Source of the DNA: a virus
Strand: one strand, 5' to 3'
Length of the DNA stretch: 54,989 bases
Virus record (IMG/VR): IMGVR_UViG_3300012351_000011
Coordinates: 1 to 54,989 of that record
Shown in pieces: positions 6,953 through 14,578 of the stretch (within the stretch, counting starts at the first letter, position 1; every line of letters starts with the position of its first letter). The position numbers were made by a program, and so were the translations under genes. The notes beneath the pieces were generated by a model. That model had not been told where the DNA came from. It worked only from the letters and a program-made list of their open reading frames with translations, and did no database searches.

Positions 6953-7724
6953 CTTCTTGTGCTTTCGCTGGTTGAGCAGACGGTGTATTGGTGGAAGACT
7001 CACCAATAACTTTCGGAGGGCGCGCGTCAAGGATCATTTCACGAACAGCTTCACGTGAGGGAGTAGCGTTTTTGACTTCAGGATGCATGGGTGAAGGGTC
7101 GCGTCTGTCAGGAGTCAGTTTCTTTTCTTGTTGAACGCCGTGGCACTCCACAACAAAATCCATGGAACGGATGTCACGCGGCGCAATGTTTTCATCGGGG
7201 TCACCGCTGTGGACTCTGCGAATAGCCTTGTAAACAGGCTCAATAGCTCCAAAATTTTGAAGCTCCAGGATACGCATTCCGTTGATCGGCTTTTCTTCGC
7301 CATCTTCATTCTTGGTAGTCAAGGCAATCCAGGGTCCGTCCTTCTCGAATTGGTCCTTAATGCCGTACATCCAGGTTGGAAGCATCAAGCTTTTCTTCGC
7401 TTCCAATTCTCGTTTGCGCTTGCGGTCGGTTTCGGCTTCCGCTTGTTTGCACAATTGGCACGGTTTGCCAATCTCTTTGCCGCAAATCGCTTTCGTGTAG
7501 GCTTTCGTTGCATTGTCGTAAATTGAGTGGACAAGCATCAACAGTGCCTGGTCAAGTGCGTAAAGGGGGCGAAACGAGGTTTTTTGACCAACGGTTGCAG
7601 TTTGGCCGTTTTTTTTGGGACCAACGCTCAATGTAAGAAAAACAAACTTAAACGTACTGGATGCCGCTTGACGCTGTTCTTTTTCTTCATCCATTTCAGC
7701 TAAAACATCAATATTTGTCGCCAT
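6936..7724 (-). CDS. Probable ssDNA-binding/recombination protein with acidic tail
   Basis: The 262-residue protein has a possible zinc knuckle (ICGKEIGKPCQLC near residue 82), a mixed central domain and a disordered Pro/Ser-rich end that finishes in QEDDHEF. The acidic tip with terminal Phe resembles the partner-binding tails of single-strand binding proteins. It is first in the leftward operon and is followed by a nuclease, which fits a recombination pair. ATG 7724 follows AAGGA; the TTG at 7733 is too close to it. The assignment is inference from tail and neighbours. Confidence 0.5.
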   Translation of the reverse strand: MATNIDVLAEMDEEKEQRQAASSTFKFVFLTLSVGPKKNGQTATVGQKTSFRPLYALDQALLMLVHSIYDNATKAYTKAICGKEIGKPCQLCKQAEAETDRKRKRELEAKKSLMLPTWMYGIKDQFEKDGPWIALTTKNEDGEEKPINGMRILELQNFGAIEPVYKAIRRVHSGDPDENIAPRDIRSMDFVVECHGVQQEKKLTPDRRDPSPMHPEVKNATPSREAVREMILDARPPKVIGESSTNTPSAQPAKAQEDDHEF

Positions 7725-7779
7725 TGTCTTCAAGTTCCTTCTTTCTGTGTGTCAATTCACAACTTTTCAAAATGTGAGC

Positions 7780-7838
7780 GGTGAACAGGGGTTGTGTACA
7801 TGGAAGCGATGGAGGTCCTACCCTGTCTCCTGTTCACC
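7780..7838 (-). other. Leader hairpin of the leftward operon
   Basis: GGTGAACAGG (7780-7789) and CCTGTTCACC (7829-7838) are a perfect 10-bp inverted repeat with a 39-base loop. It lies in the 5' leader of the (-) operon between promoter and first gene and may control its translation or be a regulator site. Confidence 0.4.
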
Positions 7839-7851
7839 TTGCTCTTGTCGT

Positions 7852-7880
7852 ACTATACCATAGTCATTTTATCTTGTCAA
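7852..7880 (-). promoter_or_regulatory. Leftward early promoter
   Basis: On the (-) strand, TTGACA (7875-7880), a 17-base spacer and TATAGT (7852-7857) form a strong sigma-70 promoter for the operon starting at 7724. Confidence 0.75.
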
Positions 7881-7901
7881 TACTTTGCAATACTCTTGCA
7901 A
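7877..7901. promoter_or_regulatory. Shared 25-base control element (copy A)
   Basis: This stretch is identical to the reverse complement of 24516-24540. It is built from near-direct repeats of CAATACT-(C)TTTG type and overlaps both -35 boxes of the divergent promoters. It is a likely binding site for a phage regulator of both early loci. Confidence 0.7.
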
Positions 7902-7924
7902 ACTTATTGCTACAATGCTATACT
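7896..7924 (+). promoter_or_regulatory. Rightward early promoter
   Basis: TTGCAA (7896-7901), 17 bases, TATACT (7919-7924); it drives the replication operon that starts at 7955. The -35 box differs from TTGACA at two positions but is shared with promoters at 24516-24555 and 16708-16736. Confidence 0.75.
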
Positions 7925-7954
7925 AAGGTCACAATACGAAAGGAGGGAAGAAAC

Positions 7955-8242
7955 GTGAACGATCTACCGCCATTTCGCCGCTACGAAACCTTGCAGGGGG
8001 TTGAGTATGAAATGTTGAGCAGTTCAGGAAAGAGCTACTACACCGTGCCAATGGTCGGTTTAGTGGCCGCTGGTTGTGAATGCAGGTACAGCAAGTTCAA
8101 TCCAACCTGCAAACATCAGCAGGAAGCTGAGCGACAAGAGGCACTTTACCAGGGAGAACAGCAACCAGTAGAGCCTGCTAGCGGCATTGGCGAAAGAGGC
8201 TCTTTGAATTATGGGGATCGAGGATTTAGCTTGCTCAGGTAA
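7955..8242 (+). CDS. SWIM-type zinc protein (95 aa)
   Basis: A GTG start follows a very strong AAAGGAGGGAAG. The protein has a CxC-x8-CxH set (CECRYSKFNPTCKH), the signature of SWIM zinc fingers, which bind DNA or proteins. The rest is polar. It is the first gene of the rightward replication operon, so a role in replication or its regulation is plausible. A related C..C..CYH motif is found in the 17387-18061 protein. Confidence 0.6.
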   Translation: MNDLPPFRRYETLQGVEYEMLSSSGKSYYTVPMVGLVAAGCECRYSKFNPTCKHQQEAERQEALYQGEQQPVEPASGIGERGSLNYGDRGFSLLR

Positions 8243-8269
8243 CCCTTGCAAAGGGGAAAGGATAGAAAA

Positions 8270-9151
8270 ATGTTAATAGATGATCTTCTGTATATGTTAA
8301 AGCAGACAAAATACACCCTTCTTAGAGAAGGGGAGGCTACTTACGGACGTCTAATATCATCCGTCCGCTTTCAAATCGATAATGTTGCTAGGTATGCATA
8401 TGACTCCCTGCTTAGCATGGAAGATTCGGGAGAGAAAATCGGTGATATCAGGAGCCGCATACCTAATGTCGCACCACTTGCGCCCGCAATGTGGCTTGAG
8501 TTTGGGGGACTGGCAAAAGGAGCAGGGAAGCCAGCAACAAATCGATATGGATGCTTGATCTCAGTTGAATTAGACCAGAAGCATCATTTTGATATGCTTG
8601 GTATAAACGACATACCCGAAAATATACAGTGGATGTTTCGCACTCAATGTTTTGCTAAACTTTCTAATGAACTAAGTGTTATGAAATGGGCTCACTATAT
8701 AGGTGTTACTGATGAGGGTATCATTACATACCTTGCAAGAACATGGTCTAACGGGAGTGAGCAACCCACAATTAAAGCGGATTTGTACAATGAAACAATA
8801 GTTGCTCTCTTGGCAATTTGCTTTGCACACTGCAAGGGAACAGAGATTAAAGAACATCAACCATCTCGTCAAGTAAGCCGCGCATCAGAACGAGCAGGAA
8901 AGCCTGTTTTCACTTTCCACACTATTGATATTAATCCTTCTGCCAATGTTCTACGTGCTGAGGGCAACGTCTCCGAGAACGGACTAGCAAAAGCACTGCA
9001 TATCTGTCGAGGTCACTTTGCCCACTATACCACTGAAAAACCGCTCTTTGGAAAGTACACAGGCACTTTCTACCGTCCCATGCACGTGAGAGGCAATGCT
9101 GAGAAGGGAATTGCCGCCAAAGACTATCGCGTGCACCATCCCATTACATAG
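8270..9151 (+). CDS. Conserved phage protein with RGHF...LFGKYTG C-terminal motif (293 aa)
   Basis: A 293-residue soluble protein. Its C-terminal part (HICRGHFAHYT..., then LFGKYTGTFYRPMHVRGN) matches a motif I have seen at the end of many uncharacterised phage and plasmid proteins, but I cannot give a function. The start at 8270 follows AAAGGATAG; a near palindrome (CCCTTGCAAAGGGG) lies just upstream. Codon use and position are those of the replication operon. Confidence 0.6.
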   Translation: MLIDDLLYMLKQTKYTLLREGEATYGRLISSVRFQIDNVARYAYDSLLSMEDSGEKIGDIRSRIPNVAPLAPAMWLEFGGLAKGAGKPATNRYGCLISVELDQKHHFDMLGINDIPENIQWMFRTQCFAKLSNELSVMKWAHYIGVTDEGIITYLARTWSNGSEQPTIKADLYNETIVALLAICFAHCKGTEIKEHQPSRQVSRASERAGKPVFTFHTIDINPSANVLRAEGNVSENGLAKALHICRGHFAHYTTEKPLFGKYTGTFYRPMHVRGNAEKGIAAKDYRVHHPIT

Positions 9152-9199
9152 AAACCATTTCTCAACCAATCATCCATCTTTGAACACAACCAATATCCC

Positions 9200-9225
9200 A
9201 TGAAGCGGCATGTGAAGCGGCATGA
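9200..9225. repeat. Short tandem direct repeat
   Basis: TGAAGCGGCATG occurs twice in tandem in the 206-base gap between 9151 and 9358. Apart from this repeat I see only a weak possible promoter (TTGACG-N17-GACAAT near 9263) in the gap. Confidence 0.5.
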
Positions 9226-9357
9226 CGGCAAAGTGGTAATAGGGTGAAGAAACATCAACAAATTGACGCTTTTCTCCCTAGTCAAGACAATTCAAAAGTC
9301 AGTACACTTATGGATACCTCTTGAAAATGAACACCAAACAGTAAAGGATTACACGAT

Positions 9358-9816
9358 ATGTCCACTACCATACAAGACGATAAAACCATTGACACCCTCA
9401 CAATCACCCATGGGCCGCGCGCGTTTTACGCTGGGAGATGTGAATTGCCTCCAGGTATCAATGCCAGCTATCAACCCGGCAATGGTCGCAACCCAATTGT
9501 TGGCACAAAAGAACTTCACCAATTCAAAGATGACGCCGCTTTGTTGCTTTCCCAGGGGTATCATGACTGGGCTTTAATAAACGCTTTACGCGCGTCCAGG
9601 CGCAAAGTACCTCTACGCATGGAAATACATTTCTACTTCAAGTCACTTTGGCGATGTGACATTGACGGCGGCATTAAAGCCGTCATGGATGCTGTATTCA
9701 ACCGCTTAGGGCTAAATGACAACCTCGTGGTTGATCTGCACATAAGCAAAGAAGCCGATCCTGAAAACCCACGGGTTGAGGTCGAGGTGTATTGCTTTCT
9801 ATCGTCGTCTCATTAG
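9358..9816 (+). CDS. rusA: RusA-family Holliday junction resolvase
   Basis: The 152-residue protein carries the RusA core: the paired aspartates of WRCDIDGGIKAVMDAV (Asp101, Asp103) and a third acidic site in LNDNLVVDL (Asp121), with the terminal beta-rich RVEVEVYCF. RusA enzymes are dimers that cut four-way DNA junctions and are common in phage replication modules. The usual DxDN reads DIDG here, so one normally conserved Asn is replaced. AAAGGA lies upstream of the ATG. Confidence 0.85.
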   Translation: MSTTIQDDKTIDTLTITHGPRAFYAGRCELPPGINASYQPGNGRNPIVGTKELHQFKDDAALLLSQGYHDWALINALRASRRKVPLRMEIHFYFKSLWRCDIDGGIKAVMDAVFNRLGLNDNLVVDLHISKEADPENPRVEVEVYCFLSSSH

Positions 9817-9834
9817 CGCTTTGAGGATACTGTT

Positions 9835-10476
9835 ATGAGTTGTTATATCCAAAAATTAGAGCAAGTCAAGGATGGTTGGCATATCCGCTTTGGCGGGTCC
9901 AGCGACCACTTCTGGACAATGCTCTCCAATTTCAAGGCCGAGCAAAGACGCAGTAGCCAGGTGAATTGTTCTTATAATCCCAAGTTCTGTAATGGTCGTG
10001 GTGGATGGTTTTGCACTGACCATATCCTTGTTAAATATGGATTTGACTTTGAGAATTATATTGATATGCGTCAAAAAGCCGAGACGGCCTATACAGAAAA
10101 CGGCAAAGCTGAACAAGCCAAACATGAGAAAGAGGCCGAGGAAAAGCGCAAACGAGAGTGGCAAGAAGCGGCGGATCGGATGCGTGCGTGGGAGAAGCGC
10201 ACAGGAGAATGGGAACAAAGACAGCGTGAAGACCGCTCGTATTCATATCGACAGCCAACGCGGTCACCAGGGACGGCGCTGACATTGACTGAAGCAAAGG
10301 TTGAGTTGGGTTTGTCGTCATTGGCGCAACTCACCGAGAAAGAGGTCAAGAAAGCGTTCAGGCTTAAAGCCATGACTGTCCATCCTGACCATGGCGGTAC
10401 ACACGAGGGTATGGTGAGACTGAATCAGGCATACCAATTGGTGATGTTCCATGCGGTGAAAGTTGGTGTGAGATGA
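9835..10476 (+). CDS. J-domain (DnaJ-like) protein
   Basis: The 213-residue protein ends in a J domain (about 150-205) with the diagnostic His-Pro-Asp at 183-185 (TVHPDHGG). The middle (85-135) is a long, highly charged helix, and the N-terminus is a separate small domain with cysteines. J domains recruit Hsp70 (DnaK). It overlaps the helicase/primase gene by ATGA, so it may help load or dismantle replication complexes, as lambda replication depends on host DnaJ/DnaK. This last point is inference. Confidence 0.8.
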   Translation: MSCYIQKLEQVKDGWHIRFGGSSDHFWTMLSNFKAEQRRSSQVNCSYNPKFCNGRGGWFCTDHILVKYGFDFENYIDMRQKAETAYTENGKAEQAKHEKEAEEKRKREWQEAADRMRAWEKRTGEWEQRQREDRSYSYRQPTRSPGTALTLTEAKVELGLSSLAQLTEKEVKKAFRLKAMTVHPDHGGTHEGMVRLNQAYQLVMFHAVKVGVR

Positions 10477-12224
10477 CCACTTTCACCGAAGAAAAGACAT
10501 CCTCCACCAAAGAACAGCAGAATGGACACAATACGGCTTTTCAGCAAGACGCCAATGCTCGTGCGTATATACTGGCGCTAAAAGCTCATGAGAAGCCTGT
10601 TAGTACGCCAGATGTTGGCAAGTGGGCGCAGTGTATCGGACATCTTGTGAACGTCTACAATGAGGCTCCTGACACCATAGAATACGTCATTGTCGCCTTT
10701 ATTGGATCGGGGAAATACCCAGGGCTCAAAGAACTGCTTGCGAATGACCCCTTGCAGGGGAATATTCCGATAGAGGATGAAGACTACAGCGTGCCTCCAC
10801 TGCCTGATGATATCAAAGCCAATGAGGCGCGCGCTTCAGAGGCGAGTCCTACGCTGGATGCCATGATAAAGCTTCTGCAGTACTGGTGTACCAGGTCCTA
10901 CGATGGCTATCATGAGGCGGTAGCTTTGTTTGTGCTGGATGTGATAGCCGCTAGACGGCCTTTTCTTCCCTGGCGTAGTGGCATATGGACAAGCTTGTAT
11001 TTGATGCTTGTTGCCGATAGCACGACGCACGCTAAGACAGAAGCCGCAAGTTATGGCCGTAGGATTATTGAGGATTGCGGTCTTGGCTATTTGCTTTCCC
11101 CGGATGAAATAACACCGCAAAAGCTCATGAATAACATGACCGGGGAGAATGTTCCCAGAAACTACAACACAAAGGACCCTGACGGCAAAGAATATATTCG
11201 TCTAAAGCTTGCTTTTGCTGGCCAACGTGGCTGGTTATACGATGAGTTTGGAAACAAATTGCAGGAGATCATCACGGCCAAAGGCCATAATGCATACTTC
11301 TATGCGCTCTTGAAACAGTTGTATGACAACAAACAGACTTATGAATATGACACACTCACCAGGGACAATGAGCATATCAACATGCCGTATCTGTCCATTA
11401 TCGGAACGGCTACACCGGCCTGTCTGAAACCAATAGCATCCAAACAAAGCGCCGTGTGGACTGATGGTATGTTTGCCAGGATTGCGTTTATTGTGCCTCC
11501 CAAAGATGAATTAAAGCTCCAGTCAGCACCGCAAGAGCAATTCTTTGTGCCAAATGAGATACGAGACAAATTGGTCAAATGGCATCAAGAACTTGGCTTC
11601 CCCGATTGCGAGATTGTTGATACAGCAGAGCAAGAAGAGTTGATGGCAGAGGCGCATGGTGAAGATAAGAAAAAGAAAAAAGCGAACAGACAACCCTACG
11701 AGGTCAACCGTGGGGACTTGCCACAGCAGATCGTGACATGGACGCAGGATGTCTATAAGGCGCATGAAAGCTACTACGAGGCTCTTGCTACCCTGGCAAG
11801 GGATAGCGGGCTAGACGAACGCTTTAGAGCCACCTATGGCCGTTTACCAGATATGGCACTCAAGATAGCTATGTTGCTCTCCAGCCTGGAAAATAATGGA
11901 GACATTGACATGCGCCACTGGGCTAGAGGTCAGCAAATTACCGAGCACTGGCGCGCGAACTTTCATGAGTTGATTGCGCAGCTCTCGAATGATGAAGCGC
12001 GCGGCTTTGGTGAGATCCAGGACAAAATTCTTGAGGTCATCACCCAGAAACTGAAGGGCAAGAAAGCCAACTCATACACCATATCCCAACACGGTAGCAC
12101 GCTTCTCCGCAAGATCGGCTCTATCAAAGTGCGTGAAGTTCTGGATGAACTGGTCGCAGCGGGGAAACTGGAAATGGCTGGAAAAGGTAAAAGCGCACTC
12201 TATGGAATTCCTGGCAAGGGGTAA
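10473..12224 (+). CDS. DUF3987/YfjI-type replicative helicase-like ATPase with C-terminal winged helix
   Basis: The 583-residue protein contains the DUF3987-type core: a P-loop-like LMLVADSTTHAKT, then YDEFGNKLQE, YLSIIGTATPACL and DGMFARIAFI. The P-loop is degenerate compared with GxxGxGKT. The C-terminal 70 residues (KANSYTISQ...IGSIKVREVLDELV...GKGKSALYGI) form a winged helix that is clearly related to the stand-alone protein at 26344-26706. It probably acts in phage DNA replication with the primase at 14575. A palindrome variant (CCCCTTGCAGGGG) is at 10748. Confidence 0.65.
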   Translation: MTTFTEEKTSSTKEQQNGHNTAFQQDANARAYILALKAHEKPVSTPDVGKWAQCIGHLVNVYNEAPDTIEYVIVAFIGSGKYPGLKELLANDPLQGNIPIEDEDYSVPPLPDDIKANEARASEASPTLDAMIKLLQYWCTRSYDGYHEAVALFVLDVIAARRPFLPWRSGIWTSLYLMLVADSTTHAKTEAASYGRRIIEDCGLGYLLSPDEITPQKLMNNMTGENVPRNYNTKDPDGKEYIRLKLAFAGQRGWLYDEFGNKLQEIITAKGHNAYFYALLKQLYDNKQTYEYDTLTRDNEHINMPYLSIIGTATPACLKPIASKQSAVWTDGMFARIAFIVPPKDELKLQSAPQEQFFVPNEIRDKLVKWHQELGFPDCEIVDTAEQEELMAEAHGEDKKKKKANRQPYEVNRGDLPQQIVTWTQDVYKAHESYYEALATLARDSGLDERFRATYGRLPDMALKIAMLLSSLENNGDIDMRHWARGQQITEHWRANFHELIAQLSNDEARGFGEIQDKILEVITQKLKGKKANSYTISQHGSTLLRKIGSIKVREVLDELVAAGKLEMAGKGKSALYGIPGKG

Positions 12225-12256
12225 CACTGACTATGAGCTATAAGGAGTTTTAAATT

Positions 12257-13024
12257 ATGATTGTTTGGAGTTACGGCGGTGGAACACAAAGTATCGCTAT
12301 TGCTCTGCTTGTTGCTCAAGGCAAACTACCAAGGCCTGATCTCATTGTGTTTGCCGACACAGGCAGAGAAGCCACCGAAACTTTTGAGTGCACAGATCGA
12401 TATGTGGCTCCGCTCTTGGCCTCGGTAGATTTAACGATAGAGACGGCTGGCCATGAGTTGGCAAAGGTCGATATGTACGGCGGAAAAGACAAGGATACCT
12501 TACTTATCCCTGCATTCCATGAAACAGGAAAGCTATCTACCTTTTGCTCTAGTGAATGGAAAATGTACGTCATACGTCGGTTTATCCGCGCCAAAGGCAT
12601 CAAGCAGTGTATCAATTGGCTAGGTATCAGTACCGACGAGGTTGAGCGGTTGAAACCGTCAAATAAGCAGTGGATAGAAACACACTGGCCTCTATGCGGT
12701 ATGCCTGTCAGCGCAAATTATGGCATCCAAATGAACCGCGCTGATTGCCGCCAACTCATTCTCAATCAAGGATGGACTGAGCCACCTAAGTCTTCGTGTT
12801 GGATGTGTCCAAACAGGCGCAATCCACAATGGCAGCATCTCAAGATGCACTATCCCCAAGACTTTGCAAAAGCCGTCGCTCTCGACAAAGGCATCCGGGC
12901 AAGAGACACGCAAGGCGGCGTGTGGTTACATGAGTCGGGAAAACCGCTAGATGAAATTGATTTCTCAAAAGATGACAGCCAACCTGAATTGTTTGGTTGT
13001 GATAGCGGTCACTGCTTTGTGTGA
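12257..13024 (+). CDS. PAPS-reductase/PP-loop family protein
   Basis: The 255-residue protein starts with a PP-loop nucleotide site (SYGGGTQS, 5-12) and carries VFADTGREATETFE as in phosphoadenosine phosphosulphate reductase-like enzymes. The C-terminal half has a CWMCPNRR cysteine pair. Phage members are usually annotated as PAPS reductase, yet the true substrate is unknown. Sulphur transfer to DNA or RNA is possible by relation to DndC. AAGGAG precedes the ATG. Confidence 0.75.
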   Translation: MIVWSYGGGTQSIAIALLVAQGKLPRPDLIVFADTGREATETFECTDRYVAPLLASVDLTIETAGHELAKVDMYGGKDKDTLLIPAFHETGKLSTFCSSEWKMYVIRRFIRAKGIKQCINWLGISTDEVERLKPSNKQWIETHWPLCGMPVSANYGIQMNRADCRQLILNQGWTEPPKSSCWMCPNRRNPQWQHLKMHYPQDFAKAVALDKGIRARDTQGGVWLHESGKPLDEIDFSKDDSQPELFGCDSGHCFV

Positions 13025-13040
13025 CATTTACCATGCAAGG

Positions 13041-13215
13041 GTTTTGCATAGTAAGCAAAACAGAACCAGTAAAACACATAGAATTATGTCAACAATGCAA
13101 AATAAGCAACTATGCAATTATGCAAACATATAAAAGTATTAGGTATCTATTTGCATAGATATTACAGAAGAGAAAAACAGGAAAGTACCTTTTGCATAGT
13201 TGCATATTTGCAGAG
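13041..13215. other. Cluster of TTTGCATA-type repeats, possible origin or operator region
   Basis: The A/T-rich gap after the PAPS-like gene holds TTTGCATA or its complement at about 13042, 13119, 13150 and 13192, plus further TTGCAT/ATGCAA words. It also has a perfect hairpin, GTTTTGC (13041-13047) with GCAAAAC (13055-13061). Iteron-like repeats in both directions next to replication genes suggest a replication origin or a multi-site operator. Confidence 0.4.
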
Positions 13216-13225
13216 AAACACAGTA

Positions 13226-13239
13226 CCCCTTGCAAGGGG
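13226..13239. repeat. Dispersed palindrome, copy 7
   Basis: CCCCTTGCAAGGGG between the repeat cluster and the 13261 gene; the flanks extend the symmetry to 16 bases (A...T). Confidence 0.95.
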
Positions 13240-13260
13240 TAGAGAGAGGGAGATTGAACC

Positions 13261-13539
13261 ATGAATGAACTAGATGAGCATGGTCTTCATTTTGTGATGA
13301 GGCAGATTGACTACCATCATCAGGAAGCGAATCCATCTATGCCATCCGAGGAATATCTTGCGAAACATCGGACGGCACGCGATAGGCTGATCGAACAACT
13401 CAAAGCCCAGGGGAAGCGGGTTATCCTCGTCAAAGCCGATCATTTTGAAGAGTGCGGGCGGTACGTCTGCGAAGGTGACGATGGTGTCAACGGCTATGAC
13501 CCCTTGCCAGGAACAGTAACACTCGAAGAGGAAGCATAG
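13261..13539 (+). CDS. Hypothetical protein (92 aa)
   Basis: A small acidic protein (MNELDEHGLHFVMRQIDYHH...) preceded by GAGAGAGGGAGA. It has a short conserved-looking centre (KAQGKRVILVKADHFEECGRYV). No domain recognised. It opens a run of three short genes before the primase. Confidence 0.55.
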   Translation: MNELDEHGLHFVMRQIDYHHQEANPSMPSEEYLAKHRTARDRLIEQLKAQGKRVILVKADHFEECGRYVCEGDDGVNGYDPLPGTVTLEEEA

Positions 13540-13555
13540 ATAGGAGAAATAAACC

Positions 13556-13777
13556 ATGCAACAATCCATTGGAAAGTTATCACCTAGCGCGGCGCGGCTC
13601 TTACTGGCTTTCTTAACTCGAAAACCTGAAGACACATTTGATGAGATCATGTTGGTTTCAGGTATTGAGAGATATCAGGTTTTTATGAAAGCCAAACAAG
13701 AACTGGTAACGCTAGGCATCCTGACAGTGCAGGGTGATCAGCTTTTTCTAGCGCAAAATGAGCTTTGCAAGGGGTAG
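13556..13777 (+). CDS. Small winged-helix-like protein (73 aa)
   Basis: The pattern LSPSAARLLLAFLTRKPEDTFDEIMLVSGIERYQVFMKAKQ...LVTLGILTVQ fits a helix-turn-helix plus wing, as in MarR- or replication-associated winged helices. The protein ends at a half copy of the palindrome (TTTGCAAGGGG). Likely a DNA-binding regulator, unproven. Confidence 0.5.
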   Translation: MQQSIGKLSPSAARLLLAFLTRKPEDTFDEIMLVSGIERYQVFMKAKQELVTLGILTVQGDQLFLAQNELCKG

Positions 13778-13793
13778 AATAATCTTTGAAGAG

Positions 13794-13822
13794 TTGTGCA
13801 AAGTATTGAAAAGTGGTATAAT
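13794..13822 (+). promoter_or_regulatory. Early-type promoter
   Basis: TTGTGC (13794-13799), 17 bases, TATAAT (13817-13822). The bases around the -35 box are a diverged copy of the 25-base control element found at 7877 and 24516. Confidence 0.65.
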
Positions 13823-13842
13823 TGAGGCACTAAAAATGTTGA

Positions 13843-13872
13843 GCTAGAGCGGTGTTGGTCGCACCCTCTAGC
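13843..13872 (+). other. Leader hairpin before the HNH gene
   Basis: GCTAGAG-C-GGTG pairs with CACC-CTCTAGC around a 7-base loop, with one bulged base. It sits between promoter and ribosome site and could regulate translation. A hairpin of like design lies at 18497-18533. Confidence 0.45.
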
Positions 13873-13900
13873 GTGATGACAAGAAGGATTGGTTCTTATC

Positions 13901-14578
13901 ATGGATGATACTATACTCTCAAGTACCTCAAATAACAACCCCTTGAAACGTTGCTCGGCATGTGAAAAAGAGCTTCCAGCCACAACAGAGTTTTTTGGCA
14001 GTTCAAAAAAAGGCAAATATGGTTTACGCAGTTGGTGTAAAGCCTGTTGCCGCAAGAAAAGAAAAGCTTACCTCAGTTGCCCAGAAGTTCAAAAGCATAA
14101 CCATGATGTAAGGAAAACTTATCTTCAAAGACCTGATGCAAAAGAACGCGCTCGACTTGCAGAGCAAAAACGTCGTCAACGTCCAGAGGTAAGAGCCTAC
14201 CAGCAAAGTTATGAAAAAACAAAACGAACGCATTCTGGATACAGAGAAAAAGAACGAATACGATCCCGAACACGCTACTATCAACCCAATGGTAAAGAAA
14301 AAGCACTTGCGAAAAACCATACTCGCCGCGCTCGTAAGCTGAATAATGGAGGAACGCACACAGCACAAGATGTTCAGACTCAATATGAGCGGCAACGTGG
14401 TAAATGCTACTATTGCAAAACAAAGGTTGGTAAGAAATACCATGTCGATCACATCATACCCCTTGCAAGGGGAGGTTCTAACGGACCTGAGAATATTGTG
14501 ATAGCCTGCTCTACATGCAATCTTTCTAAGTGCGATAGACTTCCTCGCGAATGGCCTCAATGTGGGAGATTATTATGA
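13901..14578 (+). CDS. HNH endonuclease with N-terminal zinc ribbon
   Basis: The 225-residue protein has a CSAC...CKAC ribbon (18-49), a long basic linker of KxR repeats, and a C-terminal HNH domain (CYYC, HVDHIIPLARGG, NIVIACSTCN). It may be a homing-type or packaging-associated nuclease. It has its own promoter and hairpin leader, and stands inside the replication operon, as mobile HNH genes often do. The palindrome at 14459 codes for the PLARGG part of the HNH motif with no change in length. Confidence 0.8.
   Translation: MDDTILSSTSNNNPLKRCSACEKELPATTEFFGSSKKGKYGLRSWCKACCRKKRKAYLSCPEVQKHNHDVRKTYLQRPDAKERARLAEQKRRQRPEVRAYQQSYEKTKRTHSGYREKERIRSRTRYYQPNGKEKALAKNHTRRARKLNNGGTHTAQDVQTQYERQRGKCYYCKTKVGKKYHVDHIIPLARGGSNGPENIVIACSTCNLSKCDRLPREWPQCGRLL
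14459..14472. repeat. Dispersed palindrome, copy 8
   Basis: CCCCTTGCAAGGGG in the HNH gene, read as PLARGG inside the catalytic motif. Confidence 0.95.
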
